In this document: piece by piece, positions 12,098-23,548 of the stretch
How the letters are laid out: every line of letters starts with the position of its first letter
Numbering within the stretch: position 1 is the stretch's first letter
NCBI GenBank assembly: GCA_014529385.2
Contig: CM043945.1
Coordinates: 91,339,112-91,403,111 of the forward strand
From: Adiantum capillus-veneris
Taxonomy: Eukaryota > Streptophyta > Polypodiopsida > Polypodiales > Pteridaceae
DNA length: 64,000 nucleotides
Direction of reading: 5' to 3'
Translations under genes and position numbers: made by a program
Notes under the pieces: model-generated
Told to the model about the DNA's origin: nothing
What the model saw: only the letters and a program-made list of their open reading frames with translations
Database searches by the model: none

Positions 12098-13717
12098 TGT
12101 CATAAAATCTAATATCTAACTAACCCAAATGATTTTCTCATATTAAATTGATCACTTAATGTGGGAGAATAAACGGGAACAAGTGTTAAGATATAGGTAT
12201 GTGCTTTTAGATCTATCTCAACACGGGGCCAATGTAAAGGGGCCCAAAAGGGAGATGGTCTATCAAAGAGCAAGGCTAACCAATGGAGCATAAGACCTTA
12301 GGGTTAGCTTCATTGAAGACCTCCAATAAATGTGTGTAAAAGTCCTTTTGACCTTAAGCAAGCTAGGGCTGAGGTGGGAACCCGGCCCAAGCTCGAGGTG
12401 CTTGTCCTGCTTGAGGTGCTTGTCATGCTTGAGGTGTTTTTCATGCTTGAGGTGCTTGATTAAGATGCTTGAGGTGCTTGACTGGCTCCATGCTTGAGGT
12501 GCTTGACTTGCTGCATGATTAAAGTACTTGAGGTGCCTTGAGAAGCTTGCCTGAGATGCTTGTGGGAACACCCCCTAGTTCAAGTGCTTTGTCATGCTTG
12601 ATGAGTAAGGTGCTTGATCACCTAAAGTCAAAATCATTCCTACAAGAGGGGGGGCGAGCCCTTTTCCTAGGAGCTAGAGAGAGATCACCCACTCACACAC
12701 ACAAGGGAAGCCCCAACTTGAAGAGGCAGCAAGGACACATGTCAGGCCCCTACCCATGTTACCTTCATGTGTTGCTTGAAGCCTATTGGCTAAGCTTCAA
12801 AGGGGTCCAATGATAAATTACATGAATTATCTAATTTTTTTTAGCATTTATCAAGTCCTCTCTCTCAAAGGGGAAAGGGGGACACTTGTCCCAAGGCTAC
12901 CCATGTTGCTTGTAATGGCTCCTGCTTGTGATTGGCTAGGCCTGGAGGGGTCCAATGAGCTTCAGGCATGAGCTACAAGGGGGGGTCGACCCAAGCAATC
13001 TAGGGGGGTGCCTAGGGGGTATACTCACCCACACACACTCACAATCACTCTCATTGTGTGCTATGCAAAGTGCAAGAGCTCCCTCTCCAAGCAAGTAGAG
13101 GTTGAGAGCCTACACCAACACTCTTGGCTATGGAGTGCAAATCCAACCAAGATCCATGCTTCAATGCTTAAGCTTGCCATCTCCTTCTTCTTCATTACTA
13201 TGCTATTATGTATGCTAGCAACAAGAGTATGATAAGTGAGGAACTAATTCTTTCTCCTATGAAATGTTTCTTCTTCCTCTTCCCTACCCTCATTCCCTGC
13301 TAGCTCTCTCCACCTTCGAAGGTGTTTGAGGTCTTGGGACTGAGGCTTGGGATAGTTAAAGCTTTCTTCAAGTTTATGTTATGTTTGTGGTGCATGAAGC
13401 CTTCCATCTTCATGGCATCACCTAGGTCACAAGGAACACAAAGACTGTATTGTAACAAGTCTCTCTTTATGGGAGAAATCATAATACAAATGCCTATTGG
13501 AGGGGGGACCGGCTCCACATAAATCCGGTCCTCAATTGTTGTCATGTTCTCTAAACTCTCTCTCTTGCAAAAGTATTGTCTATGCCAAGTTAACTAATTG
13601 CTATGATTATGTTGCTATCTTCAATTATGTCTACCCGTTATGCTCACAAAATCATTTCTTGAAAGTACTCTCATTAAATTCCGCTATTCTCAAATTGAAT
13701 AGGCAAATTCCATTACA
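12098..13717 (+). repeat. 3' LTR of chromovirus A
   Basis: This is an almost exact copy of 4922-6541 at an offset of 7176 bp. Differences I can see: A/T near 12687, G/T near 12998, G/T near 13153, and two pyrimidine changes near 13635. It is followed by TSD TACAG at 13718-13722. Confidence 0.95.
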
Positions 13718-15117
13718 TACAGAAAGGTTTAGAGGAAAGGATCTTATTTAGCAAGGTGGAGTTTACATTGGGAGAAGTCCTTGGCATTGTAAAGAGAGAG
13801 TTCCACGAGGAAATCATTGATATCATAAGAAGAAATCGAAAAACTTTAATAGAGTCTATCCAATCAGAGGGTGAAGAGAGTGCTTCAAAGACACATGTGA
13901 TACAAGTACAACAAAGGAATGAAGATGAGAATGTTGTAAGCTGCTACTAGTCTTTAGGCGAAAAAAATAGATATGTTAAATTTGAAGATGAACATGAAGA
14001 CAAAGCCACTCATAAGAGCCACTATTCTAGAAACTATTGGCAAGGGCTACAACAGAAACCTTAGTTAAGGTGAAAGATCTTGAGGAGCCTTATGTGGCCT
14101 TGATAGACCATGGTTTGTAGATTAACCTCATGTCCAAGAGTCTCTATATGAAGGGAAAGTGGGCAATTGATACTAACCATGGGTGGATGATTAGGGCTGC
14201 AAAACCCTCATTTGGGGTTCTCTATGGTGCTTGTCCAAATGTTAATGTAACCATAGGGGATGTGAAAGGTGAGCAAAATTTCTTTCTTCAAGAGATGTCA
14301 AGCTATCCTCTAATCCTTAGACAACCATATATCACCGCAGTGCGAATGTAGACAAATGTGTTGGATGATGGATCTGCCTATGCCAGGGTCAAAAACAAAG
14401 ATGGAAATGAGTTGTTTAGTTCTTGACAGTTTGCGTTGACCATGAGAGAAATTGTGACATCTTAAGGGACCATTCTCTACCAAAACCAAGCAAGGGGTTT
14501 CGAGATCAAAGGGAGATGAGGGGCTTTGGCTAAGTAAATCGTGACAGGTTAAAGGATCATTCTCTACCAAGACCAAGCAAGGAGTTTTGAGATCAAAGGG
14601 AGATGAGGGGTTTTGGTTGAGCACCATCGTAAAGCGGGAGTGCAGTGGTATAGGAAGAAAAAGGTTCTCGCTTGATCCAAAGGGAGACAAAGCTTTTTCT
14701 ACGGGTGCCTTGGTAGCAAAGGATGGATTGGTATCTTTTACAATGCTTCCAAATTTAAAGAACGGGCAAAAACAATATGTAGATAATGTACAGAGAAAAT
14801 ACAAAAGCCATGATTTGCTAGATGAAGAAGAGTACATTTCATGTGTTTTTGAAGAGGTTTCTTTTGTAGATACTATGGGTGATCTCAATGCTATATTAGG
14901 CTCTACTTTTCAACAAGGAAATGACATGGTAAAAGTAGCTTCTATGGGCATGTATAAAATCACTAAGTCTTTCAAATATGAGGAGTGCTTTAATGTGAAA
15001 AAATATCTAGAAGTGCGAGTGGAGACAAAGTACAAGCCTATAGCAAAGAAGGTGAGACCAATGGCATTGCCTTTGCCTATATATTTCAAGGAAAAGATGG
15101 ATCATTCTTCTTTGCAA
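13718..15117 (+). pseudogene. Protease-linker region of gypsy family H
   Basis: After TSD TACAG the family-H frame resumes. A retropepsin-like domain is readable at about 14085-14400: PYVALIDHG, a stop, then INLMSKSLYMKG, WMIRAAKP and YPLILRQPYITAVRM. The usual DSGSQ/A core reads DHG plus a stop, so the active site is damaged. A further open frame at 14587-15129 carries the protease-RT linker and ends where the minus-strand copia element is inserted (15117/15118). An imperfect duplication of about 62 bp lies at 14469-14530 and 14555-14616. Confidence 0.75.
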
Positions 15118-15220
15118 TGTTGGAATTAGGGTTACAGAGAAACGCACACAGCTTGGAGAAGACGAAGGAAGCTCAAGGCATACAATAGAGAGTGTGTTAC
15201 TTAGTGTGCAATGGAAAGAT
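15118..15220 (-). repeat. Partial 3' LTR of deleted copia element
   Basis: It begins TGTTGGAATTAGGG on the plus strand and matches 17085-17187. Homology stops at 15220, where the internal coding sequence starts abruptly, which marks a deletion junction. Confidence 0.85.
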
Positions 15221-16738
15221 GACCAAAACGTGCATGCCAAAGTTTTGCATCTGAAATAGTCCTTGAATCTGCAACAGCATTTGCAAAATTTTGTTCACAC
15301 TTGTCATACAAAGTGAGCTTATATAGCCCATGGCACAAAAGACCAGATGCAACAATTTCATCACCAAAACTGAGATCATGAACTGTAGATCTGTCATCCA
15401 CAAATTTGACTACAAGTCCAAGTCTAGCAAGTGCGGTTACAGACAAGAGGTTCTTCTTGATCCCAGGTACATAAAGTGCATCAACAAGTGTGAAAGAACT
15501 GCCATTAGCAGCAGTAAGCACAATCTTTCCAACTCCCTGAATCAGATAAGAGGCATTGTTGGCACAAGTGACAGGATTCCCATGAGGGACAGACTCGAGA
15601 GAGGTGAACAATTCACGATGTGAGGTATTGTGCTTTGTAGCATCACTGTCGAAATACCACACATGTGAATCTGCAGCAACTGACAAGCATGCATCATGGA
15701 CAATAGGATTGTAAGTGCACTCTGCGCTAAAAGCCCATTCTGCATCGACATCAGCATCACAGTCTCGTTTCACAAAAGACTCAACAATGGCTACATTTGT
15801 AATGGAACCAGCATTTGCAGTGGAACCACCCTCTTTCTTCTTAGCCTCTTTGGCCTTCAACTTAGGACACTGCTTGATCAAGTGATCATTTGCTTTACAA
15901 TAATGGCAACGCATCTTCTTTTTGCCCTTATCACCAAAGTTTCCTGATGAATTGCTGCCAGCAGCAGCAGAAGCATTAGGAAAAATATTTTTGCCGCTTG
16001 CAGCAGAACCATAAGAAGTGGCTGCATTGCTGCTACCACCCTTTCTTTGAGAAGCAATAAAAGCCTGTTCAACTGCACGCTTCCTAGTCTTGCTTTTCCT
16101 GGAAAGTGACTCTTGCAAGAGCAATGTGCATAATGCATCAAACTTGACAACTTCGGGATTTCCTTGGGTCATAAGTCTCCAAGTATTAGCAAAAGTCTGG
16201 TAAGGCATCAAGAATAGTGTGCACAAGGGAACTGTCTGAAATGACTTCACTTGCAAAAATAAGTTGCTCATTGATATCCTTGACACCAGCAAGAAAAGTG
16301 TCCATATCATCTTCCTCATGCATAATCTTCGACTCCAGGTCTTTACGCAGCAAAGCAATTTTAGCCTCATTGCGGCTTGCATAAAGACCTGCTAGAATAT
16401 CCCAAACCAGTTTTGTAGATTTTGTTGAACGAATGTGAGGAACAATGGTGCGCTTCACAGATAACGCAATTAATGCATGATATTGCGCGTCCTTTACATC
16501 CCAACGAGCTTGTTCTGGCGTAGGCAAAACAACTCTAATAGCAGCAATCCTTGCAACAAGACTTAAGATCGCCTACGTCCTCAGAACCAGGATGTACATC
16601 AATGCCTTGCACAATATTCTAGACGCCCTTTGACACAAGAACGTGTTGCATCATATAATCCCACATAGGGTAATTGTCCCTATCCAACCTGTCCTCAGCA
16701 GCAAACATCTTGAAGACATATGTGTTGTCATCAGCCAT
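15201..16738 (-). pseudogene. Copia gag-protease with pre-integrase motif, frameshifted
   Basis: Read on the minus strand, gag starts at Met 16738 (MADDNTYVFKMF, then RDNYPMWDYMM). It continues through frames 16186-16527 (ALIALSVKR, SRNEAKIALLRKDLE) and 15201-16382. Motifs are the CCHC knuckle CHYCKANDHLIKQC, a retropepsin WYFDSDATKH (normally DSGAT, so the Gly is replaced) and the gag-pre-integrase segment LWHARFGHLS. A stop lies near 16620 and there is at least one frameshift near 16190. The frame ends at the deletion into the 3' LTR. Only structural functions could ever have been supplied by this copy. Confidence 0.85.
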
Positions 16739-17070
16739 GGTAAATGTTGCACCTAATGTGAAAACTGCCCAAAAATAGGAGAAACGGAGCAGGAACAACA
16801 CGTGCTATATAGCTCAAACCGTAGAAGACTGTAAGGCACCTGTTATGCAGAAATTCTGCACAAAATGATAAAATTGCCTGTGCATACCTGCATGTAGTGG
16901 AGACGGAGGCCGAAATGAGCCCGAATCAGAAATCTAAGTAGACCAAGCTCTACCAGCTTGCCCGAAATATTTGTCGATATGTGAACGCTCACCAAAACTC
17001 ACTGTAATCGGAGAAAGTGAGCGGGAGTGTGTTAGAGCAGCTGGCGACTAAGCCCGGGAGGATGCAACCT

Positions 17071-17083
17071 ACTCTGATACCAA
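17071..17083 (-). promoter_or_regulatory. Primer-binding site of minus-strand copia element
   Basis: The minus strand reads TTGGTATCAGAGT directly inside the 5' LTR. This is the initiator-Met-type primer site, and its position fixes the element's orientation. Confidence 0.85.
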
Positions 17084-17084
17084 T

Positions 17085-17311
17085 TGTTGGAATTAGGGTT
17101 GCAGAGAAACGCACAGAGCTTGGAGAAGACAAAGGAAGCTCAAGGCACACAATAGAGAGTGTGTTACTTAGTGTGCAATGGAAAGATAGATAGCCCTAGA
17201 GTGATGGGCGTATATACAATGCTCGGGGGAAAAAACCTCCTAAAGAGGGAAAAAATGCCCCAGCGGTCCTAGTGTGTTCACACACATCACTACCACATGT
17301 ATATGGTAACA
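17085..17311 (-). repeat. 5' LTR of deleted copia element
   Basis: A 227-bp LTR, TGTTGG...GTAACA on the plus strand, followed by TSD TGCAA at 17312-17316. Confidence 0.88.
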
Positions 17312-18954
17312 TGCAACCTAGTCTCCGAGATTCAAAAAGAATTGGGCACAGGTTTACGAAAGAGTCATTGAAGATGTTAAAAGTTGGAAGCAATGACTCC
17401 TTGATAGAGATTGAAAGAAAATGCTTTGAACAGACACTCTCTAAACATGGAAAATCTTTTACATTTCAGTTGCATGAGATAGGGTGTGTGGATCCATTTA
17501 TAGTCGAACCAATGGTAATATTCATTGTATCTCATCTACCTTGGAATCTACGACCAATTCCGATGCCAAAAGTGCTCTTGCCAAATCTTATAGATTTACT
17601 CAATGAAAAGATAAAGATGGGGATTTTGGAACCTTCATGTGCCCCCTACTCAAGCAGATGGTTCACTGTACCAAAGAAAAATGGATCTCTATGTTTCATT
17701 CAAGACATGCAGTTTGTCAACAAAGTCACAATCAGGAATATGGGTATAGGGCCAATTGTAGATGAGTTTGCAGAAGCATTTGCAGGAAGGGCAATATATT
17801 CTATGGGGGATTTGTACTCAGGGTATGATCATTTTCAACTAGCAATGGAAAGCAGAGGGACTTCACTACCATGAGAACACCCTTGGGTTTGGTAAGGATG
17901 TTGACCTTACCAGGGAGCAATCAACTTGGTTGCACACATGATGAATGGTATGAACAAAGTCCTACGTGACTTCATACCTCAAATTACAATGCCCTTTCTT
18001 GATGGCGTGCCAATCAAAGGATGCAACATAGCCAGAAAAGATGAGGATGTGGATTCAAGGGGGTGTCGTAAATATGTGGCAAACCACATCAATGAATGTG
18101 ATATTATTTTAACAAGACTAGAAGAAGTGAACCTTACATCATCTGGGAAAAATTCAGTGTTTGAGGTTGAAGAAATATTGATAGTGGGACATCTTTGTAG
18201 TCCTCATGGCCACCAACCTTGTTTAGCTAAAGTGGATGCAATACAGAGGATGAAAGAATTATGCGTAAATATCATGGAGGTAAGAAGATTTCTAGGCACA
18301 TGTGTCTTCTATCTCATACGGATTCCACATTATGCACATGTCGCAGATCCTCTTTATCAATTGCTAAGGAAAAACCAAAGGTTTCAATGGAATGATGTAT
18401 ATGTAAAAGCTATGAGAAAGTTGAAGCAATTGCTACTGTCTTCACCAACTTTGAGGAGGGTCAACTATGAGTATGGAGGACCAGTGATTGTGACAGTGGA
18501 CACTAGTCCAACGGGGATTGTATGGGAAATAGGACAAGACAATGAAGAGAAACACAGGCATGTGGTGAATTTTGGGGCCAAGGTTCTAAGCTCTCTCCAA
18601 AGAGCATATCCACAGGTAAAACGGGAGTTATGGGGAGTGGTTACAACATTAAAATGTCACAAAGAGTACTAAATTGGAGCATTCGTAGCTGTGGAGATTG
18701 ATTGCTTACCACTTCTAGGGATGATTGCAAGGTATGAAGATGAGGATGATATGATTGATGAGGAAGAAGATGTGGGAACAAAATTATATACAATTTCTCA
18801 TGCAAAGTATGATGAGATATGCATTGTATCTTCACTTGATTCCTTCTCAGAGGAGTTTTACAAGGATGAATGGTTGCTCATAGGTCTCTACCTGAGTACT
18901 TTACAAAAACAAGATGATTGGACTAAAGCAGAATTCAAAAGGATAAAAAAATAA
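17312..18954 (+). pseudogene. Reverse transcriptase-RNase H of gypsy family H
   Basis: The frame at 17272-17874 gives the RT fingers and palm (ILEPSCAPYSSRWFTVPKK, then AIYSMGDLYSGYDHFQLAM). After a frameshift near 17875 the frame at 17926-18672 continues with VAHMMNGMNKVLRDF, ITMPFLDGVPIKG, and then the tether and RNase H start (VRRFLGTCVFYLI, RAYPQVKRELWGVV). The catalytic FLDD box reads FLDG, so the second metal-binding Asp is lost. A stop at 18670 and the tail to 18954 complete a dead RNase H. It leads directly into the integrase zinc-binding domain. Confidence 0.85.
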
Positions 18955-19242
18955 GCATATGGATTCTTCGTGAGGGATGGCTACTTATGGAAACATACTA
19001 AAAGAAGAGATGGGGCTCCATTGTGAGTAGTATGTGACAAACCTACTCAGGTCATAATTATCAAAGAGCTTCATGAAAGCCTATATGTTGGACATCAAGG
19101 TGTATGGGCTACTTAATCCAAAGTGAAAGAAAGGTATTGGTGTAAAGTCATGTATAAGGATGTGGCTAAATTTGAGGAGTTTTGTGTAGCATGCCAAGTG
19201 TATTCCAATGTACGCCATTGTGATGGATTTCATCCTACATAC
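18955..19242 (+). pseudogene. Integrase zinc-binding domain of gypsy family H
   Basis: It reads KELHESLYVGHQGV, then a tryptophan-rich stretch and EEFCVACQVYS: the HHCC zinc-binding fold at the N-terminus of gypsy integrases. Stops are present (for example TAG near 19030). The frame is cut at 19242 by the plus-strand copia element and continues after 23553 (HPT joined to YPLAMHYKW). Confidence 0.8.
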
Positions 19243-19424
19243 AGTTAGGTTTAATGGCCATGTGGTCGATCGCCCATCACTAACTGCTACTAACCCTAAG
19301 TGTACAGCTATACACTTGTGTGAGCCACTAACACTAAGGACAATGTGTATTGTGCCTTAGTGCATAAGATAGAGAAGAAAGAAAGGGGGCACATAGTGTG
19401 TGTCGACTCTCCCCCTTCAACCTA

Positions 19425-19470
<46 letters not shown>

Positions 19471-19522
19471 TGTGTGCATATTCATCTTCCTCTTCCGTTG
19501 TGCTTCCGGATCCTCTCCTTCA
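19243..19522 (+). repeat. 5' LTR of plus-strand copia element
   Basis: 280 bp. The first base is mutated (AGTTAGG versus TGTTAGG in the 3' LTR). It contains a (TG)n tract at about 19425-19466, longer than in its partner. Confidence 0.9.
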
Positions 19523-19943
19523 TCTAGTATCAGAGCATTTTCATTCTCGAAATTGCTTCCACGCGTGCACACTTTCAAGAGTGCAAAAAAGGTTCCGACC
19601 TTGTCATTGAAAATTTCAACATTCCAAGAGCTGGGGTATTCTCAAATGTGGAGATACCTTCGGTGATACAGATAGCTGGAGCATCCCTTATGAGACCTCG
19701 CCATAGGACATGTATAGAGTGGTATAGGTGCTTTTGACGTTGAGTTGACGGTCTATGGTCAGTTTGACAATTTATGCGTCTCAGTTGGTCTCTATACAGT
19801 GCGCTTTTGAGAGGCATTGCCCTATTTTATGCTTTGTGAGTGACGTACTTGGTCATTTTGTCTCATATTTTGGTTGACATAGTCCCAAATACAAAGGAGA
19901 CTCTGCCGAAAATTTTCCAGAATCTTTTGGTAGTTTTGTCACT

Positions 19944-21324
19944 ATGTCTACTAGCAAAGACCGTGACATTTATGACATAAAGAAGTTTGATGGCACTAAT
20001 TTTCAGCTTTGGAAGAACCAAATGCATTATGTGCTTGTCCAAAAGAAGCAAAAATTATACATTTCCTATGCGGCTAGAACTGAAGATATGCACATGACTT
20101 AGTTTCAGTGGGAGGAGCTTGATGAGCTATGCAGGTCTACGATTAGACTGCACCTTGGCGAGTTGGTGTACTTTTTAGTGTTAGAATGCGAGACTGCTCA
20201 TGCTTTATGGCAGAAATTATGCGATACTTACAAAAAGGATACGGCTAGCAATAAGGTTTTCTTGATGCGAAAACTTTTCAACCTTCGTATGAAGGAGTCA
20301 GCTAGCGTTGCCACCCATATCAATGATTTTGATTCTCTTTTTGCCCAGATTCATTCACAACGCATGACCATTGATGATGAGACTAAAGCAATCTTTTTGA
20401 TTTGTTCGTTGCTACCCTCTTGGGATATCTTTTGCACAACTGTTAGTAACTTTGCTCCTAATGGTACGCTAAAGTACGATGATGTTACTAGTGCACTTTT
20501 GTCAGAGGAGATGCGTCAAAAGACCATGAGTAGCTCACATCATGGCGAAGCTCATTATGTGCAGAGGGATAATAAGCAATGTAAGGGCCATTCTTCGCAA
20601 CGTGAGTCCAAGAAAGAGGGCAATAGAGATGCATCAAAGGGTAGATCAAATTCTCGTGGTCACCGCAATGTTCTATGCCATTATTTTGATAAGTTTGCTC
20701 ACGTAAAGAAGGATTGTTATGCTTGGAAGCGTAACAACGAGAAGGGAAAAAGTAAAGGCAAAGATCATGATGATAAAGAGGAGAAATCAAAGAGTTTGGT
20801 TAAGATTGAAGAATTGAACATACTTCATATTGATAATGATGCGCAAGACATTTATATGTTGACTGAAAATAATGATGTCTTTTATGATGCATATGAAACT
20901 CTATCTTTGCAGAGTTCTATGCCAGTTGAACTCCTTGTTAGTGGTGAAGTATCCCATACATGGATTCTTGATTCGGGTGCTTCGTTTCATGTCACACCTC
21001 ATAGGCATTGGTTTACTACATATGAGGAAACCATTGGCTCTATTACACTTGGTGACAGTTACTCTTGTGACAATGTTGGCGTAGGTGATATTGTCATGGT
21101 TATGGCAAATGAGGTGAAGTTTATCATCCATAATGTGCATCATGTTCCAGCCTTGATACGCAGTCTGATTTCGGTTGGATGTCTTGATGACTTGGGTTAC
21201 AAAGTCACTTTCCATCAGCAGTCTTGGCGTGTTGCAAAGGGTCATCTTATCATAGCCCATGGTTCTAAAGTTGGTTCACACTTTATCCTCTTTATGTATC
21301 TGATAAAAATAGTGTTCTTTCTGT
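19944..21324 (+). pseudogene. Copia gag-protease
   Basis: Gag starts at Met 19944 (KKFDGTNFQLWKNQMHYVL), meets a stop at about 20100, and reopens at 20163-21326 in the same reading direction. Typical copia gag motifs follow (ALWQKLCDTYKK, NKVFLMRKLFNLRM). Next come a zinc knuckle CHYFDKFAHVKKDC, in which the second Cys has become Phe, and an intact retropepsin motif ILDSGASFHVTP. The frame closes just before the GAG-pre-integrase region at about 21330. The stop and the missing knuckle Cys indicate a dead gag. Confidence 0.87.
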
Positions 21325-21834
21325 AACCGAGTTGCCAACCGTTGCTTTGTGGCATAGCCGGTTAGGACATATATCAAAGAAGGGAGACACTCTCTCATTT
21401 GGGCTACTTACCATCTTTGTCATTTCTTGATTTTCTCTTTTGTGAGCATTGTCAATATGGAAAGCAAAAATGGACACATTGTACACATGCTTTTGACAAA
21501 GAAAGAAAACCCTTAGAGCTTGTGCACAGTGATTATGTGGGCCTATGCCTTCTAAATCCTATGGTGGTGCGTCCTATTATGTTACATTCATTGACGATGC
21601 ACCACGGCATGTCTGGGTCTACGCCATGAAGTCTAAAGATGAGACCTTTTCTTGCTTCAAGAAGTTCTTACTTAGTGTTGAAACTCAGTCTGAACATAAG
21701 TTGAAAGCTTTGCGCTCAGACAATGGTGGAGAATATGTCTTTAAAGAGTCTATAGACTTCTATTCAAGTAGGGAAATTAAGTGTGAGTTTACAACTTCTT
21801 ATACCCTTGCACAAAGGGTGTTGTGGAACAAATA
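21325..21834 (+). pseudogene. Copia integrase fragment, frameshifted
   Basis: It reads VALWHSRLGHISKKG, then CQYGKQK and LELVHSDYVG (first catalytic Asp), then after a frameshift near 21545 GGASYYVTFIDDAPRHVWVY and ALRSDNGGEY (second catalytic Asp). Homology ends near 21835 with no clear Glu region preserved. The C-terminal integrase and the beginning of RT appear deleted before 22020. Confidence 0.82.
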
Positions 21835-21839
21835 AATAG

Positions 21840-23125
21840 GACCATTCAAGAGTGGATTATGTCTATGCTTCACATGCTAATTTACCGCAAGCGTTTTGGG
21901 TTGAAGCATTATACACAACCATGTACTTGATCAATAAATCACCACATGCTTCATTACAATTTCGTGTACCTTTGGAGTAATGGTCAGGAAGTAAATTGTC
22001 TTATGAACAACTCTGCACATTTGGCTATGAAGCTTTTACATGGTGATCTCAAGGAATAGATTTATATGCAGCAACCTGAAGGGTTTGTGCTAAAGGGAAA
22101 GGAACATCTGGTCTGTAAGCTTCTGAAAAGTCTCTATGGCTTGAAGCAATCATCCAGACAATGTTATCAAAAGTTTGATGCATTTATGCTCTCCCTAGGC
22201 TATAGCGCAGTAATGAGTATCCATGTCTTACATGAAAAGACAACCCAATGGACATATTATTATGCTTACCCTTTATGTAGATGACATGCTTATTGCTAGT
22301 CATTCCAAGAAGGACATTGCTGATTTAAAAACCAAGCTGAAAAGTCAATTTGACATGAAAGATTTGGATGAAGCTAATCGATTACATTTTGGGTATGCGC
22401 AAGAAGAGGTTTTTGTACCTTTCTCAAAAAGAGTATGTGCACAAGGTTCTTGATTGTTTCAACAAGAAGAAGGGGAAGGCTTTGAGTACTCCATTGTCTG
22501 CATATTTGAAACTTAGCAAGAACGACTGTCCCAAATCTAATGAGGAAAAAGCTGCAATGGCTAAGGTTTCTTATGCTTTAGCTTGTGGTAGTCTCGTGTA
22601 TGCCATGGTGGCTACAAGACCTGACATTGCACATGCAATGGAAGTTGTCAACAAATTTATGTCTAACCCTGGTAAAAAGCATTGGAATGCTGTCAAGTCG
22701 ATTCTCAGATACTTGAGTGGCATTGGAGATAGACAATTATGCTATGGTTGTGGAGAGTCATCCATTCAGGCATTTGTAGACAATGATTATGCAGGCTGTG
22801 TTGACAATTGTAAACCAATAATAGGTTGGATTTACACATTTGTTGGTTCTATTATTTCTTGGAGATCCGTTTTTCAAAACTGTATATGCATTTCTACCAC
22901 AAAGGCAGAGTATGTTGCATTGAGTGAGGCATGCAAAGAAGCTATTTGGCTTGCTTTCCTAGTGAAAGATCTTGGATTGGAGCAGTGTACACTAGTTCTT
23001 CATTGTGATAGTCAGAGTGCTATTGCCTTGGCTAACAATCCAGTGTTTCATTCCAGAACGAAACACATTGATGTGCATTATCACTTCAGTCGCGTGAATG
23101 CTCGGCAAACAAGAGCCTTGATTTA
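21840..23125 (+). pseudogene. Copia reverse transcriptase-RNase H
   Basis: RT motifs MQQPEGFVLKGKEHLVCKL and SLYGLKQSSRQCY occur at about 22066-22160. The catalytic YVDDMLIAS follows at about 22277, in a different frame. The frame at 22368-23126 holds the RT tail and RNase H (STTKAEYVALSEACKEAIW, HCDSQSAIALANNP, RTKHIDVHYHF). The YVDD box and RNase H residues look intact, but at least two frameshifts separate the parts. The beginning of RT is missing. Confidence 0.87.
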
Positions 23126-23278
23126 GTGAAGATTCCTATGTTAGAGAGCACAGCGGATGCACTCACTAAAAGCCTCTCCAGCCATCAATTTCAGCATTGT
23201 CGTGAGTTGTGGGCATTGGGTGAATAATGGTTCTCTTCCATTCTTATGGTCTCCCACATTGGCCATCAAGTGGGAGAA

Positions 23279-23460
23279 TGTTAGGTTTAATGGCCATGTG
23301 GTCGACCGCCCATCACTAACTGCTACTAACCCTAAGTGTACAACTATACACTTGTGTGAGCCACTAACACTAAGGACAATGTGTATTGTGCCTTAGTGCA
23401 TAAGATAGAGAAGAAAGAAAGGGGGCACATAGTGTGTGTCGACTCTCCCCCTTCAACCTA

Positions 23461-23492
<32 letters not shown>

Positions 23493-23548
23493 AGTGTGCG
23501 TGCATATTCCTCTTCCTCTTCCGTTGTGCTCCCGGCTCCTCTCCTTCA
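23279..23548 (+). repeat. 3' LTR of plus-strand copia element
   Basis: 270 bp, TGTTAGG...TCCTTCA. Apart from the shorter (TG)n tract it differs from the 5' LTR at about six positions. TSD CATAC follows. Confidence 0.92.

Larger units (their letters stand above)
4922..13717 (+). mobile_element. Chromovirus A: complete Ty3/gypsy LTR retrotransposon
   Basis: The element is 8796 bp with two 1620-bp LTRs (TGTCAT...TTACA). It has an initiator-Met primer site right after the left LTR, one Gag-Pol frame ending in a chromodomain-like segment, and a purine-rich tract before the right LTR. A perfect TACAG duplication flanks it. By eye the LTRs differ at about five positions, so the insertion is recent. 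The only visible coding lesion is an in-frame TAA at 9828-9830. It sits inside the gag of the family-H element, which dates it after H. A relative lies at 59983-63895 on the minus strand. Confidence 0.95.
15118..17311 (-). mobile_element. Internally deleted Ty1/copia element, minus strand
   Basis: The element is 2194 bp, flanked by TGCAA (15113-15117 and 17312-17316), and lies in the RT linker of the family-H element. On the minus strand it has a full 227-bp 5' LTR (17085-17311), a primer site, and gag-protease running into the pre-integrase motif KLWHARFGHLS. It then jumps directly into the last 103 bp of the 3' LTR (15118-15220). Integrase core, reverse transcriptase, RNase H and the first part of the 3' LTR are absent. 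The shared LTR part differs at about 4 of 103 positions. Confidence 0.9.
19243..23548 (+). mobile_element. Ty1/copia element, plus strand, degenerate
   Basis: The element is 4306 bp with LTRs at 19243-19522 and 23279-23548 and TSD CATAC (19238-19242 and 23549-23553). It has a primer-site match TAGTATCAGAGC at 19526-19537 and a purine tract GTGGGAGAA before the 3' LTR. Domains run gag, protease, integrase, RT, RNase H in copia order. Stops, frameshifts and a deletion between integrase and RT make it non-autonomous. It interrupts the family-H integrase between the HHCC domain and the DDE core. Confidence 0.93.
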
